Shown here: one piece after another, positions 1 through 6,916 of the stretch
Layout: each line of letters starts with the position of its first letter
Numbering within the stretch: the stretch's first letter is position 1
Source of the DNA: Elusimicrobiota bacterium
GTDB taxonomy: Bacteria > Elusimicrobiota > Elusimicrobia > O2-12-FULL-59-9
NCBI GenBank assembly: GCA_016206405.1
Contig: JACQRQ010000077.1
Location: 1 to 11,155, forward strand
Reading direction: 5' to 3'
DNA: 11,155 nt
The notes under the pieces: generated by a model
Databases searched by the model: none
What the model saw: the letters and a program-made list of their open reading frames with translations, nothing else
What the model was told of the DNA's origin: nothing
Position numbers and translations under genes: made by a program

Positions 1-2901
1 GCCGTCGATGCGAACGTCCAGGGGCTTGTCCAGGCGGATATGCCGCAGAAAGGAAGTTTCCTCGAAGGCCTTCTGCCGGCCGAGCCAGTCCCAGTCGATT
101 TTTCCTTCCTCGTCCATATGCCGGACGGTCAGGTAGCCGATGCCCAGCGCGACCACGTTGTGCAGGAAATGCGTGCCGAAGGAAGGTTCCACGTCGAAAT
201 TTTCCAAAGTGGTCTCGACAATCAGCCTGGCGGCGGAGATTTCCCGCCAATTGACGGGAATACCCAAAGACGAGTCGGCCGAGCCCCACCGCCCCGGCCC
301 GATGAGCATGCAGCCGCGGCCCTCTTTTTTTAGCCGCTCGTTGATCTGTCCGATTTCGCGGGCGATGAGCCTGGTTTTGGCGACGTCGAAGCGCTCCGGC
401 ACAACGTAGACGATATCGCTGATGCCCGCGAACTGGCCGTGGCCCAAGGCTTTGTGGCTGTAGCAGACGGCCCTTTCCTGTTCCGCGGGATCGAGCTTCA
501 CCTCCTTGCTCTGGCCCCACGAAACCATGGGCCGGATCTGGAGGATGTTGAATTCGTTGCGGTATATATCCACCGCGAACTCTATCTCCACGGGACAGCC
601 GACCGCCTGCTCGCCCACCTCCAGGGTCCACGCCAAAAGAGAGGCGAGCGGGAAGACGTCGGACTTCAGCACGTTGGCGAAAGTGACCAACCGGGGCCCT
701 TTGCGGAAGATGCCGTCGTAAACCCGGTCGTTTTCCGCGGAGTAGGTCGATCCCACGGGAGCCAGGGTGCCGTCCTCTTCCGCCGCCTCCAGGTCCAGCG
801 ACAGCAGGTTGGCGCCTGAATCCGCGTCCGGACGAAAATCCCGCCAGCCGAGGTCCAGAGCGAAAAATTCCCGCTGAGCGTTGACCAGAATCTCGCGCGC
901 GCTGGAAAATTGATAGAGTTTCTGCGGGAAAGCCGGGGAAAAGCTCAGGCTGCGGCGCCCCTCCACCACCGTCCTGCCCAGGCCCAACGCGACGTAGGCT
1001 AATCCGTCGGTCGGCTTGATGCCTCCGACCGGATAATAATTGTAGGACTGCGCCACGCCGGAAAAACTCGGGTAATAGCGGTCGCCGTGCGTCTGCCCGA
1101 CCAGATGCTGAACGACGACGGCCATCTTCTCCTGCTCCCGAAGATGCGGCATCGCCGCCAGGTAGTTGCGCGCTTTCTGGGAGAAAGTGGACGCGTAGAC
1201 CATCTTTATGGCCAAAGTCAACTGCTCCAGGCGCACCGACGCGGCCGGATGGTTGTTGGGCAGCATGTACGTCTCATACACCCCCGCGAACGGAAGGACA
1301 TGCGAATCCTCCATCATCGAAGAGGAGCGCACGGCCAGCGGCTGCTCCACTTTCTGGGCGAAAGTCTCAAGAGCCCGCAGCGTTTCCTCGGGAAGAGCGG
1401 CGCGGGAGAAAGAGTCGCGAATTTCCGCGTCGGTGGCGTCGCTCAGCGCCAACGGGCGCAGCTTGTTTTGGTCCATGAAAGCGTCGAAGATGTCGGCCGC
1501 GATCACGACCGAATTGGGCACGCGGACATAAATGCCTTCCCAGCGGCGGGAGAATGTGCGGCGGCTCAAAAACGAGTTGAGAAAAGCCAAGCCCCGGCCT
1601 TTTCCCCCAAAAGATCCGCCGCCGAGCTTGACGAACGGGCTGTTGTCGGTGAAGAAGCGAGTTGAAAAATCGGCGACGACGCCGACCTGGGTCTGGTGCA
1701 AAAAATGCGACGTGGTGTCGATGAGGTAGTGCCTAAGTTCCCCGACGTCGTTGAATTGGGAAATCTGCACCGGCCGCAGCCGGTAAGCCAGCTCAAACTC
1801 CGTGCGCGCCATCAGCCATTTGGAGAAGTGATTCCGGCTGGAGTGGTAGGCGATGCATTCCTCCGGGGCGGTCTTAAGCAACTCCACCAGGGAATGCAGG
1901 TCCCGCGCGCGCCCCACGTGCCCGCCGTCGGGCAGGCGAAAGCTGAAGTCCCCGAAGCCGCATTGTTCCATCAAGAAATCGCGGATGTCTTGGACCAGGT
2001 TCTGCGAGCTTTTATCCAGGAAGGTCGCCCCCAGACCCTCGACTTTCCGGGCGGCCGCGGAGTCGGAGGACTGCAGCAGGACCGGAGTATCCGGGTTTTC
2101 GCGCTTCACGCGCTTGATGAGCTCCAGGCCCGCCTCCGGGTCAAGCTTGCCGTCGCGCGGAAATTGGATGTCGGTGATCAAGCACAGAAGATTGGAGTGG
2201 TAGCGCAGGTACAGCCGCCACGCCTCCTCAAAATTTGCGGCCTGAAGAATTTTGGGACGCGCCCGCATCCTCAACAACTTGTGGGTCAGGTTGACGCCCT
2301 CGGCCATGAGTTTTTGCGTCTGGCCCATGAGCTCGGTGTAGATCAGCGGCAGGTAATAGGAGGTGAAGCGGACCGAGTCCTCGATGAGGATGATGGTCTG
2401 CACGCCGGCGCACTCGATGTCATGGTCGATGTTGCGCTGGTCCTCGATGTGCTTGATGATGGCCAAAAGAATCTTGATGTCGCCCAGCCACAAAAACACA
2501 TCGTCGAGCCGCGCCCGGTCCTCTTCGGCCAGGCGCTGGATGTCAAGCTGGCTGTAAGCTAATAAGACGACGGGAGTCTTGGGGGCGATCTCTTTGGCGG
2601 CCAGGGCGAAGGCGCCGACGTCCATGGGGCCCACGCGCATCATCGTGATGAGCAGGTCGAAGCGGTCCTGGCGGAGGCGCTCCAGCGCCTCCGCCGCGCT
2701 TGAGACCCGCGTCACGCGCGGGGCATAGCGAAGATTGAGGTCGAGGTACTCGCTGAAAATCAGCTCGGTGAGGCGATCATCTTCCGAAAAGATAAAGGCG
2801 TCGTAGGGGCTGGCCACGAGCAGAATCTCGCGGACCCGAAACGGCATGAGCCGGTCGAACCCCCCGAACTGCACCTCATAGTCGAAGATCGTCTCACCCA
2901 A
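1..2901 (-). CDS. Two-receiver / PPDK-N (PEP/pyruvate-binding) fusion protein, partial at left edge
   Basis: The frame is open from 2901 to base 1 (967 codons) with no stop, so the C-terminus lies outside the window. Residues ~26-155 look like a receiver fold, but the expected phospho-Asp position (in DLLITMMRV) is Met87. Residues ~168-312 look like an intact receiver: E174/D175 acidic pair, D244 in LITDIQFPRDG, S278/S279, and K297 in FLDKSS, with an extra helical insert at ~185-225. Residues ~425-800 match the ATP-binding N-domain of pyruvate phosphate dikinase / PEP synthase (GGGSFGGKGRGLAF near 427, AVRSSSMMEDS near 523, FAGVYETY near 538, IEFAVD, ILQIRPM near 787). Residues ~860-930 hold GPGRWGS and FGTHFLHN, typical of this uncharacterised family. 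No swivelling phospho-His domain is visible. Start: TTG at 2901 has a strong AGGAAGG 5 nt upstream. The first in-frame ATG (2847) would remove residues FDRL that I expect to be conserved. It lies 39 bp after gdhA, probably co-transcribed. The domain call is firm; the substrate and function are unknown. A role sensing or steering PEP/pyruvate flux is inference only. Confidence 0.85.
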   Translation of the reverse strand, partial: MGETIFDYEVQFGGFDRLMPFRVREILLVASPYDAFIFSEDDRLTELIFSEYLDLNLRYAPRVTRVSSAAEALERLRQDRFDLLITMMRVGPMDVGAFALAAKEIAPKTPVVLLAYSQLDIQRLAEEDRARLDDVFLWLGDIKILLAIIKHIEDQRNIDHDIECAGVQTIILIEDSVRFTSYYLPLIYTELMGQTQKLMAEGVNLTHKLLRMRARPKILQAANFEEAWRLYLRYHSNLLCLITDIQFPRDGKLDPEAGLELIKRVKRENPDTPVLLQSSDSAAARKVEGLGATFLDKSSQNLVQDIRDFLMEQCGFGDFSFRLPDGGHVGRARDLHSLVELLKTAPEECIAYHSSRNHFSKWLMARTEFELAYRLRPVQISQFNDVGELRHYLIDTTSHFLHQTQVGVVADFSTRFFTDNSPFVKLGGGSFGGKGRGLAFLNSFLSRRTFSRRWEGIYVRVPNSVVIAADIFDAFMDQNKLRPLALSDATDAEIRDSFSRAALPEETLRALETFAQKVEQPLAVRSSSMMEDSHVLPFAGVYETYMLPNNHPAASVRLEQLTLAIKMVYASTFSQKARNYLAAMPHLREQEKMAVVVQHLVGQTHGDRYYPSFSGVAQSYNYYPVGGIKPTDGLAYVALGLGRTVVEGRRSLSFSPAFPQKLYQFSSAREILVNAQREFFALDLGWRDFRPDADSGANLLSLDLEAAEEDGTLAPVGSTYSAENDRVYDGIFRKGPRLVTFANVLKSDVFPLASLLAWTLEVGEQAVGCPVEIEFAVDIYRNEFNILQIRPMVSWGQSKEVKLDPAEQERAVCYSHKALGHGQFAGISDIVYVVPERFDVAKTRLIAREIGQINERLKKEGRGCMLIGPGRWGSADSSLGIPVNWREISAARLIVETTLENFDVEPSFGTHFLHNVVALGIGYLTVRHMDEEGKIDWDWLGRQKAFEETSFLRHIRLDKPLDVRIDG

Positions 2902-2902
2902 A

Positions 2903-2913
2903 CCTTCCTTCCT
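2903..2913 (-). promoter_or_regulatory. Shine-Dalgarno tract for the receiver/PPDK-like gene
   Basis: On the minus strand the tract reads AGGAAGGAAGG and is followed by T and then TTG. Counting from the first AGGAAGG the spacing to TTG is 5 nt, which is good. This supports the non-ATG start at 2901 over the ATG at 2847, which has only a G-run upstream. Confidence 0.6.
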
Positions 2914-2914
2914 C

Positions 2915-2928
2915 AGGCCCTAGGGCCT
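2915..2928. repeat. 14-bp perfect palindrome with tandem CCTAGGG heptamers, gdhA/PPDK-like spacer
   Basis: AGGCCCTAGGGCCT equals its own reverse complement. It overlaps two head-to-tail copies of CCTAGGG (2919-2925 and 2926-2932). It fills most of the 39-bp gap between the gdhA stop and the next gene and sits just upstream of that gene's ribosome-binding tract. No T-run follows on either strand, so it is not a standard intrinsic terminator. It could be an operator, or an RNA hairpin that affects processing or translation of the downstream gene. Confidence 0.6.
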
Positions 2929-2940
2929 AGGGCCAGGCCC

Positions 2941-4326
2941 CTATACCAAACCTTGGTCCAGCATGGCGTCGGCGACCTTCACGAAGCCGGCGATGTTGGC
3001 GCCCATCACGTAGTTGCCGGGACGGCCGTACTCCTGGGAGGTCTCCACGCAAGCCTTGTGGATGCTTTGCATGATGCGCAGCAAATAGCCGTCCACTTCT
3101 TTGCGGGACCAGCTCAGGCGCTGGCTGTTCTGCGACATCTCGAGGCCGCTGACCGCCACGCCGCCCGCGTTGGCCGCCTTGCCGGGGCCGTAGAGCATCT
3201 TCTTGGCCGTGAAAACGTCGACCGCTTCCGGGGTCGAGGGCATGTTGGCTCCCTCGGCCACGCAGACGCAGCCGTTCTTGACCAAGGTCTCGGCGTCCTT
3301 GCCGTCCAGCTCGTTTTCGGTGGCGCAGGGCAGCGCGATGTCGGCCTTGACGTTCCACACGCCCCGGCCTTCCTGGTAATGCGCCCCGCGAAACTTATCG
3401 GCGTATTCCGAGATGCGGCCGCGGCGGACGTTCTTAAGATGCATGACGTAATCGAGCTTTTCGCGGTTGATGCCGTCCTCGTCCACGATGAAGCCGTTGG
3501 AGTCGGACATCGTCAGCACCTTGCCGCCCATCTCGATGGTCTTTTCTGCGGCGTATTGGGCGACGTTGCCGGAGCCCGAAATGACGACTTTCTTGCCCTG
3601 GAAGCCTTGGCCGCGGGTTGAAAGCATTTCGCCGGCGAAGTACACCGTGCCGTAGCCCGTGGCCTCGGGGCGGATGAGGCTTCCGCCCCAGCCCACGCCT
3701 TTGCCCGTCAAAGCCCCCTCAAAGCGGTTGGTCAGCTTCTTGTACTGCCCGTAGAGGAAGCCGATCTCTCGTCCGCCCACGCCGATATCTCCCGCCGGAA
3801 CGTCGGTGTTGGCGCCGATATGGCGGAAGAGCTCGCTCATGAACGCCTGGCAGAAGCGCATGACTTCGTTGTCGGATTTGCCCTTGGGGTCGAAGTCGGA
3901 GCCGCCTTTGCCGCCGCCCATCGGCAGGGTCGTCAGGCTGTTCTTGAAAACCTGCTCAAAACCCAGGAACTTGAGTATGCCGATGTTGACGCTCGGATGA
4001 AACCGAAGGCCTCCTTTATATGGCCCGATGGCGCTGTTGAATTCGATGCGGAAGCCCCGGTTGACTTGGACCTCCCCCTGGTCGTCCATCCATGGCACGC
4101 GAAACAGGATCGCCCGCTCCGGCTCCACGATTCTCTCCAGAATCCTGGCCTTGCGGTACTCCGGATGGCGCTCCACGACGGGCTGCAGGCACTCGATGAC
4201 TTCCCGAACCGCCTGGTGAAACTCCTTTTCCCCCGGGTTCTTGGCGGCCAAGTCCGCCATGAAACGGGCCGAGAAATCCGACTTGGTTTTCACTTCCTGA
4301 GACTCTAAAACCGTGGATTTTGTCAT
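2941..4326 (-). CDS. gdhA: Glutamate dehydrogenase, probably NADP-dependent
   Basis: This 461-aa cytoplasmic enzyme interconverts 2-oxoglutarate plus ammonium and glutamate. Length and sequence fit the hexameric small-subunit family (about 450 aa). Residues equivalent to the known Clostridium symbiosum active site are all present: K104 in GPYKGGLRF (substrate carboxylate), K128, the catalytic K140 in PMGGGKGGSD, and D180 in DVPAGDIGVG. The Rossmann segment has GSGNVAQYA (~250). The second strand ends in MSDSNGF, and Ser/Asp there resembles E. coli NADP-type GDH rather than the Gly-Pro of the NAD-type clostridial enzyme, so NADP is the likely cofactor (inference). The start ATG at 4326 has AGGAGG 4 nt upstream, the best SD in the window. 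It is preceded by a DUF420 gene (59 bp) and followed by the receiver/PPDK-like gene (39 bp), all in one direction. It ends in TAG. Biosynthetic ammonium assimilation is the expected role. Confidence 0.96.
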   Translation of the reverse strand: MTKSTVLESQEVKTKSDFSARFMADLAAKNPGEKEFHQAVREVIECLQPVVERHPEYRKARILERIVEPERAILFRVPWMDDQGEVQVNRGFRIEFNSAIGPYKGGLRFHPSVNIGILKFLGFEQVFKNSLTTLPMGGGKGGSDFDPKGKSDNEVMRFCQAFMSELFRHIGANTDVPAGDIGVGGREIGFLYGQYKKLTNRFEGALTGKGVGWGGSLIRPEATGYGTVYFAGEMLSTRGQGFQGKKVVISGSGNVAQYAAEKTIEMGGKVLTMSDSNGFIVDEDGINREKLDYVMHLKNVRRGRISEYADKFRGAHYQEGRGVWNVKADIALPCATENELDGKDAETLVKNGCVCVAEGANMPSTPEAVDVFTAKKMLYGPGKAANAGGVAVSGLEMSQNSQRLSWSRKEVDGYLLRIMQSIHKACVETSQEYGRPGNYVMGANIAGFVKVADAMLDQGLV

Positions 4327-4330
4327 ATTC

Positions 4331-4336
4331 CCTCCT
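4331..4336 (-). promoter_or_regulatory. Strong ribosome-binding site of gdhA
   Basis: A full AGGAGG sits 4 nt before the gdhA ATG. Most other genes in this run have weak or no SD, so gdhA may be translated at a higher rate than its upstream neighbours. Confidence 0.75.
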
Positions 4337-4351
4337 CTTAGCCTTCCCTTC

Positions 4352-4365
4352 GCCGGGTCCCCGGC
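4352..4365 (-). other. GC hairpin in the gdhA leader
   Basis: On the minus strand GCCGG-GGAC-CCGGC forms a 5-bp GC stem with a 4-nt loop, extendable by a T-G and a T-A pair. It lies between the DUF420 stop (4386) and the gdhA SD. No T-run follows, so termination is unlikely. A processing or mRNA-stability element between the respiratory genes and gdhA is possible. Confidence 0.35.
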
Positions 4366-4385
4366 AACCTAATACTAGCATAATC

Positions 4386-4808
4386 CTACCCCCCCATCCA
4401 ATACAACATGCCGTAGACCGCCACGCCGGTGACGGAAACATAGAGCCAAATGGGAAGCGTCCAACGCGCCAAGGCCCGGTGCTTTTCAAACCTGCCCCGC
4501 AAAGCCCAAAACAAAGTCCTCAGGGCCAAGGGAACGATGGCCGCCGCCAAAACGATGTGCGGAATCAGTATCGAGAAATAAAGAAGCCGGAGCACTCCGG
4601 TCCCGCGAAAAGCGACGGACCCGGCGTGCGCGTGATAAATCAAATAGGAGGTCAAAAAAGCGATGGAGACGGCGAAGGCCGAGAGCATGCACGCGGCGTG
4701 CGCGCGCGTGTTGCGGGATCGAATAAAGAGATAACCCGCCGTCAGCAGGAAGGCGCTCGTTAAATTCAGCGCGGCGTTGAGATGGGGAAGCTGGTCAACC
4801 CGCAGCAT
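4386..4808 (-). CDS. DUF420 family membrane protein
   Basis: This 140-aa integral membrane protein has about four hydrophobic helices (~10-29, 40-58, 76-100, 118-136). The family's conserved histidines are recognisable: H9 in LPHLNA, H37 in RAHAACM, H59/H61 in LIYHAH, H84 in ILIPHIVLA and H110 in FEKHRALARW. DUF420 members include Bacillus YozB. The staphylococcal CtaM protein, needed for aa3-type oxidase function, is to my knowledge in this family, so a role in terminal oxidase or haem-copper maturation is plausible but not shown here. It follows the cytochrome c genes by 36 bp, which fits a respiratory role. ATG at 4808 is the only ATG in the frame after the upstream TAG, and its SD is weak. 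The last codons before TAG make a run of seven G. Confidence 0.85.
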   Translation of the reverse strand: MLRVDQLPHLNAALNLTSAFLLTAGYLFIRSRNTRAHAACMLSAFAVSIAFLTSYLIYHAHAGSVAFRGTGVLRLLYFSILIPHIVLAAAIVPLALRTLFWALRGRFEKHRALARWTLPIWLYVSVTGVAVYGMLYWMGG

Positions 4809-4844
4809 AGAACAAGTGACGGCGAGTGGGTCGATCCCTAGCCG

Positions 4845-5603
4845 TTATTTTTTGGATTCGCCGGCTTCGGATTCCTCTTCGGATTCCTCGTAGAGCTCGT
4901 GGTAGCGCTTGGGACTAAATTGCTTGAAATCGGCCAAAAGTTTTTTCCGGAATTTCTCCCAATCCTTCTTGGCGGCGCCCATCTTGCGCAAATTGGAATC
5001 ATAAACCAAAAACTCCCAGATGGACTTGGCCTCTTTCGTCTCAATTTCGCAGCCGGGCTTGGCCTGCATGCGCTTGACGTAGCGCTTCCAAATGTCGGCC
5101 TCCACCTTCCAGACGCGCGGGTTCTTAAAGAGCTCCGGCTCCGTCTTCTTGAGATTGGCCATCTGCTGCTCCTTGTCCTTGTCCTGGGCCTTTTTGTCCT
5201 TCGCCCCGGAGGCGAGCTCGACGAACTCGGAATGGAGCGGGCGCGCGGGGGTGTGGCAGCGCGAGCATTTCTGCGACAGAATCTTGTAGCCGGCCTGCAG
5301 CTCCTTGGGATACTTGGAGACGTCCAGGGTCTCCGGCCCGCAGTCGTTGGGATAGGGGCTCTGCAGGGCCTTCTGTTTTTCCAGCTCGGCCGCGTCCCTT
5401 TTGGCGTCTTTTTTCCCGGCTTTCTTCTCGCCGCCGCCCGCCATCAGCTTGGCGCAAAAATTCGCTTCTTCTTCGGCTTTGACCTCTTTTGTCTCCGCCG
5501 CCGCGGGCTTCTCGCCGGCCTTATCCTCCCCTTCCTTGGCGGCCCACGCGCCGACAGAAAAGGCTGCGCCCAAAATCAACGCCGCGATGACCGTCTTTTT
5601 CAT
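4845..5603 (-). CDS. Exported monoheme c-type cytochrome, charged
   Basis: This 252-aa protein starts with a Sec signal peptide (residues 1-~21, KK then a hydrophobic core, AWA before the cut). One haem site is present, C113-SRC-H117. M179 in VKRMQAKPGC is a likely distal ligand, since YVKRM-KPG followed by IWEFLVYDS is a recurrent end of this cytochrome c fold. Between signal and haem (~23-80) lies a Lys/Glu/Ala-rich tract, probably disordered. Residues 130-160 and the C-terminus (EESEEESEAGESKK) are also strongly charged. Three further cysteines (50, 88, 185) are not in haem motifs. It lies 16 bp after the pentaheme cytochrome gene and has a purine-rich SD (GGGGGAG), so it probably is a soluble or peripheral electron acceptor of the bc complex. 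The periplasmic partner role is inferred from gene order. Confidence 0.88.
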   Translation of the reverse strand: MKKTVIAALILGAAFSVGAWAAKEGEDKAGEKPAAAETKEVKAEEEANFCAKLMAGGGEKKAGKKDAKRDAAELEKQKALQSPYPNDCGPETLDVSKYPKELQAGYKILSQKCSRCHTPARPLHSEFVELASGAKDKKAQDKDKEQQMANLKKTEPELFKNPRVWKVEADIWKRYVKRMQAKPGCEIETKEAKSIWEFLVYDSNLRKMGAAKKDWEKFRKKLLADFKQFSPKRYHELYEESEEESEAGESKK

Positions 5604-5619
5604 AGCTCTCCCCCTTGCG

Positions 5620-6912
5620 CTACCATCCCCCGGAATCCTGCTCCGCCACCGAAAATAAATAACTCACCAAATCGTCGAGTTCCTGCCCCTTGATCTTGTC
5701 GCTCCAACCGGGCATATATAGCGGCGGCGTCGGGCCCTCCGGCTTGAATTTCGAGACGGCGGAGGACGGCACGCCCTCCTGAATCTTCTTTTTGAGTTCT
5801 TCGGGCGAGTACGTGCCGACCACTTTGGTCAGCGTGGGAACCCGGCCGTCCTGCATGCGCGTCTGCTTGTCGGCCAGAGCGTTGAAGTTTCTGCGGCCCG
5901 CCGCCCCGCCCAAACCGTGGCAGCCCGCGCAGCCGTATTTTTCAAAAACCATATGCCCGCGCTTGGCCGCGTCGCCCGGCGAGCGCTCTTTGGCCGTCGC
6001 CCCGGGGACATAATAGGTGTGCGGCAGCGGCTGCTTGGACATGGTCAAAAGATACGTGGTGATCGCCTGAGCCTGCGCCGCGTTGATCTCTCCGGCAAAA
6101 GGCGGCATCCCGGAAGGCGAAATGGGCTCTCCCAAATGCCCCTCCGGGTCGTTTGGAACCAGCTCCATGGGGTCCTGGGTCAAGTGCGTTTCGATCCAGT
6201 TCTTGATGTTCCAATCCTTGCGGTCCAAACCGGATTTGGAGAAATCAATCCGGGCCAGAGGCTTGTCGGCGATATCGCCCAGGTCGACGCTGATGACGCC
6301 CCCCCGGCCGTTGATGGAATGGCAGCCGATGCAGCCGTGTTTTTCAAAGAGCTTCTTGCCCAGGGCGGCCGTCTTCGTCTCGGAGAGGGCCTCGAAATTT
6401 CCATGGCATTTGGCGCAGGCCGCCTCCAGATACGGCGCCTTCAGAAGCGGCTCCTCCCAGTGCTCGACCTGCCCGTGGGCCGCCTCCGCCGTCGTGGCCA
6501 GGCCCTGGCCGGCGTGGCAGGCGACGCAGCCGTATTGCTGGAAAGAATGCGACTTGGCGATGGACTTGGGATGAGCCTTGAAGGGATGCTCCGTGAAAGG
6601 ATTGCTCAGCGAGGGATTGCTGAACTCGTCCATCCCCACATGGCAGGTGACGCAGCGGTCGACGCGGCCGAGGTCCGGCGTGATGATCTGCTTGATCTCC
6701 AGCGGCCGGCGCCGGAAGCTTCGGATCTGCGACTGGATGGATTTGCGCTCGGCCTCGTCCCCGGCGGATTTAAGCTCCTCTTCAAGCCGGGCGGCTTCCA
6801 TCTCATAATAACCCCTTTGATACTTCTTCCATTCGCGCTTATGGTCGAGGCCGATGGCCAATAGGAAGACGCCCAAGATGCCGAAGTTCGAGATATAAAA
6901 CAATTTTCGCAT
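5620..6912 (-). CDS. Membrane-anchored pentaheme cytochrome c of the bc complex
   Basis: This 430-aa protein has five CXXCH sites: C87-VTC-H91, C129-VAC-H133, C166-AKC-H170, C194-IGC-H198 and C328-AGC-H332. A single N-terminal hydrophobic helix (~4-23) looks like an uncleaved anchor, and residues 24-70 are charged and helical. The architecture reads as an N-terminal three-haem part followed by two class I-like monohaem domains. In those, M269 (SGMPPFAG) and M400 (LYMPGW) are likely axial ligands. It starts 4 bp after the cytochrome b stop with no visible SD, so it is probably translationally coupled. By position it replaces cytochrome c1 as the electron outlet from the Rieske centre. Multiheme c subunits tied to Rieske/cytochrome b pairs are known in several phyla; the assignment here rests on context plus haem motifs. 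Confidence 0.93.
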   Translation of the reverse strand: MRKLFYISNFGILGVFLLAIGLDHKREWKKYQRGYYEMEAARLEEELKSAGDEAERKSIQSQIRSFRRRPLEIKQIITPDLGRVDRCVTCHVGMDEFSNPSLSNPFTEHPFKAHPKSIAKSHSFQQYGCVACHAGQGLATTAEAAHGQVEHWEEPLLKAPYLEAACAKCHGNFEALSETKTAALGKKLFEKHGCIGCHSINGRGGVISVDLGDIADKPLARIDFSKSGLDRKDWNIKNWIETHLTQDPMELVPNDPEGHLGEPISPSGMPPFAGEINAAQAQAITTYLLTMSKQPLPHTYYVPGATAKERSPGDAAKRGHMVFEKYGCAGCHGLGGAAGRRNFNALADKQTRMQDGRVPTLTKVVGTYSPEELKKKIQEGVPSSAVSKFKPEGPTPPLYMPGWSDKIKGQELDDLVSYLFSVAEQDSGGW

Positions 6913-6916
6913 GACG

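Noticed and set aside
1087..2562. Plus-strand open frames at 1087-1665 and 1696-2562
   Set aside because: They lie opposite the long, well-conserved receiver/PPDK-like gene and their translations show no recognisable domain. GC-rich third positions make such antisense frames common.
4389..4395. Run of seven C (G on the coding strand) at the DUF420 stop codon as a phase-variation tract
   Set aside because: Slippage there would only alter the last residues and read-through. It is short and no similar tracts are seen in other genes here.
4377..4406. Possible gdhA promoter (TTGTAT, 18 nt, TATGCT on the minus strand)
   Set aside because: Only 3 of 6 and 4 of 6 matches, and it overlaps the end of the DUF420 coding sequence. 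Too weak to call without expression data.
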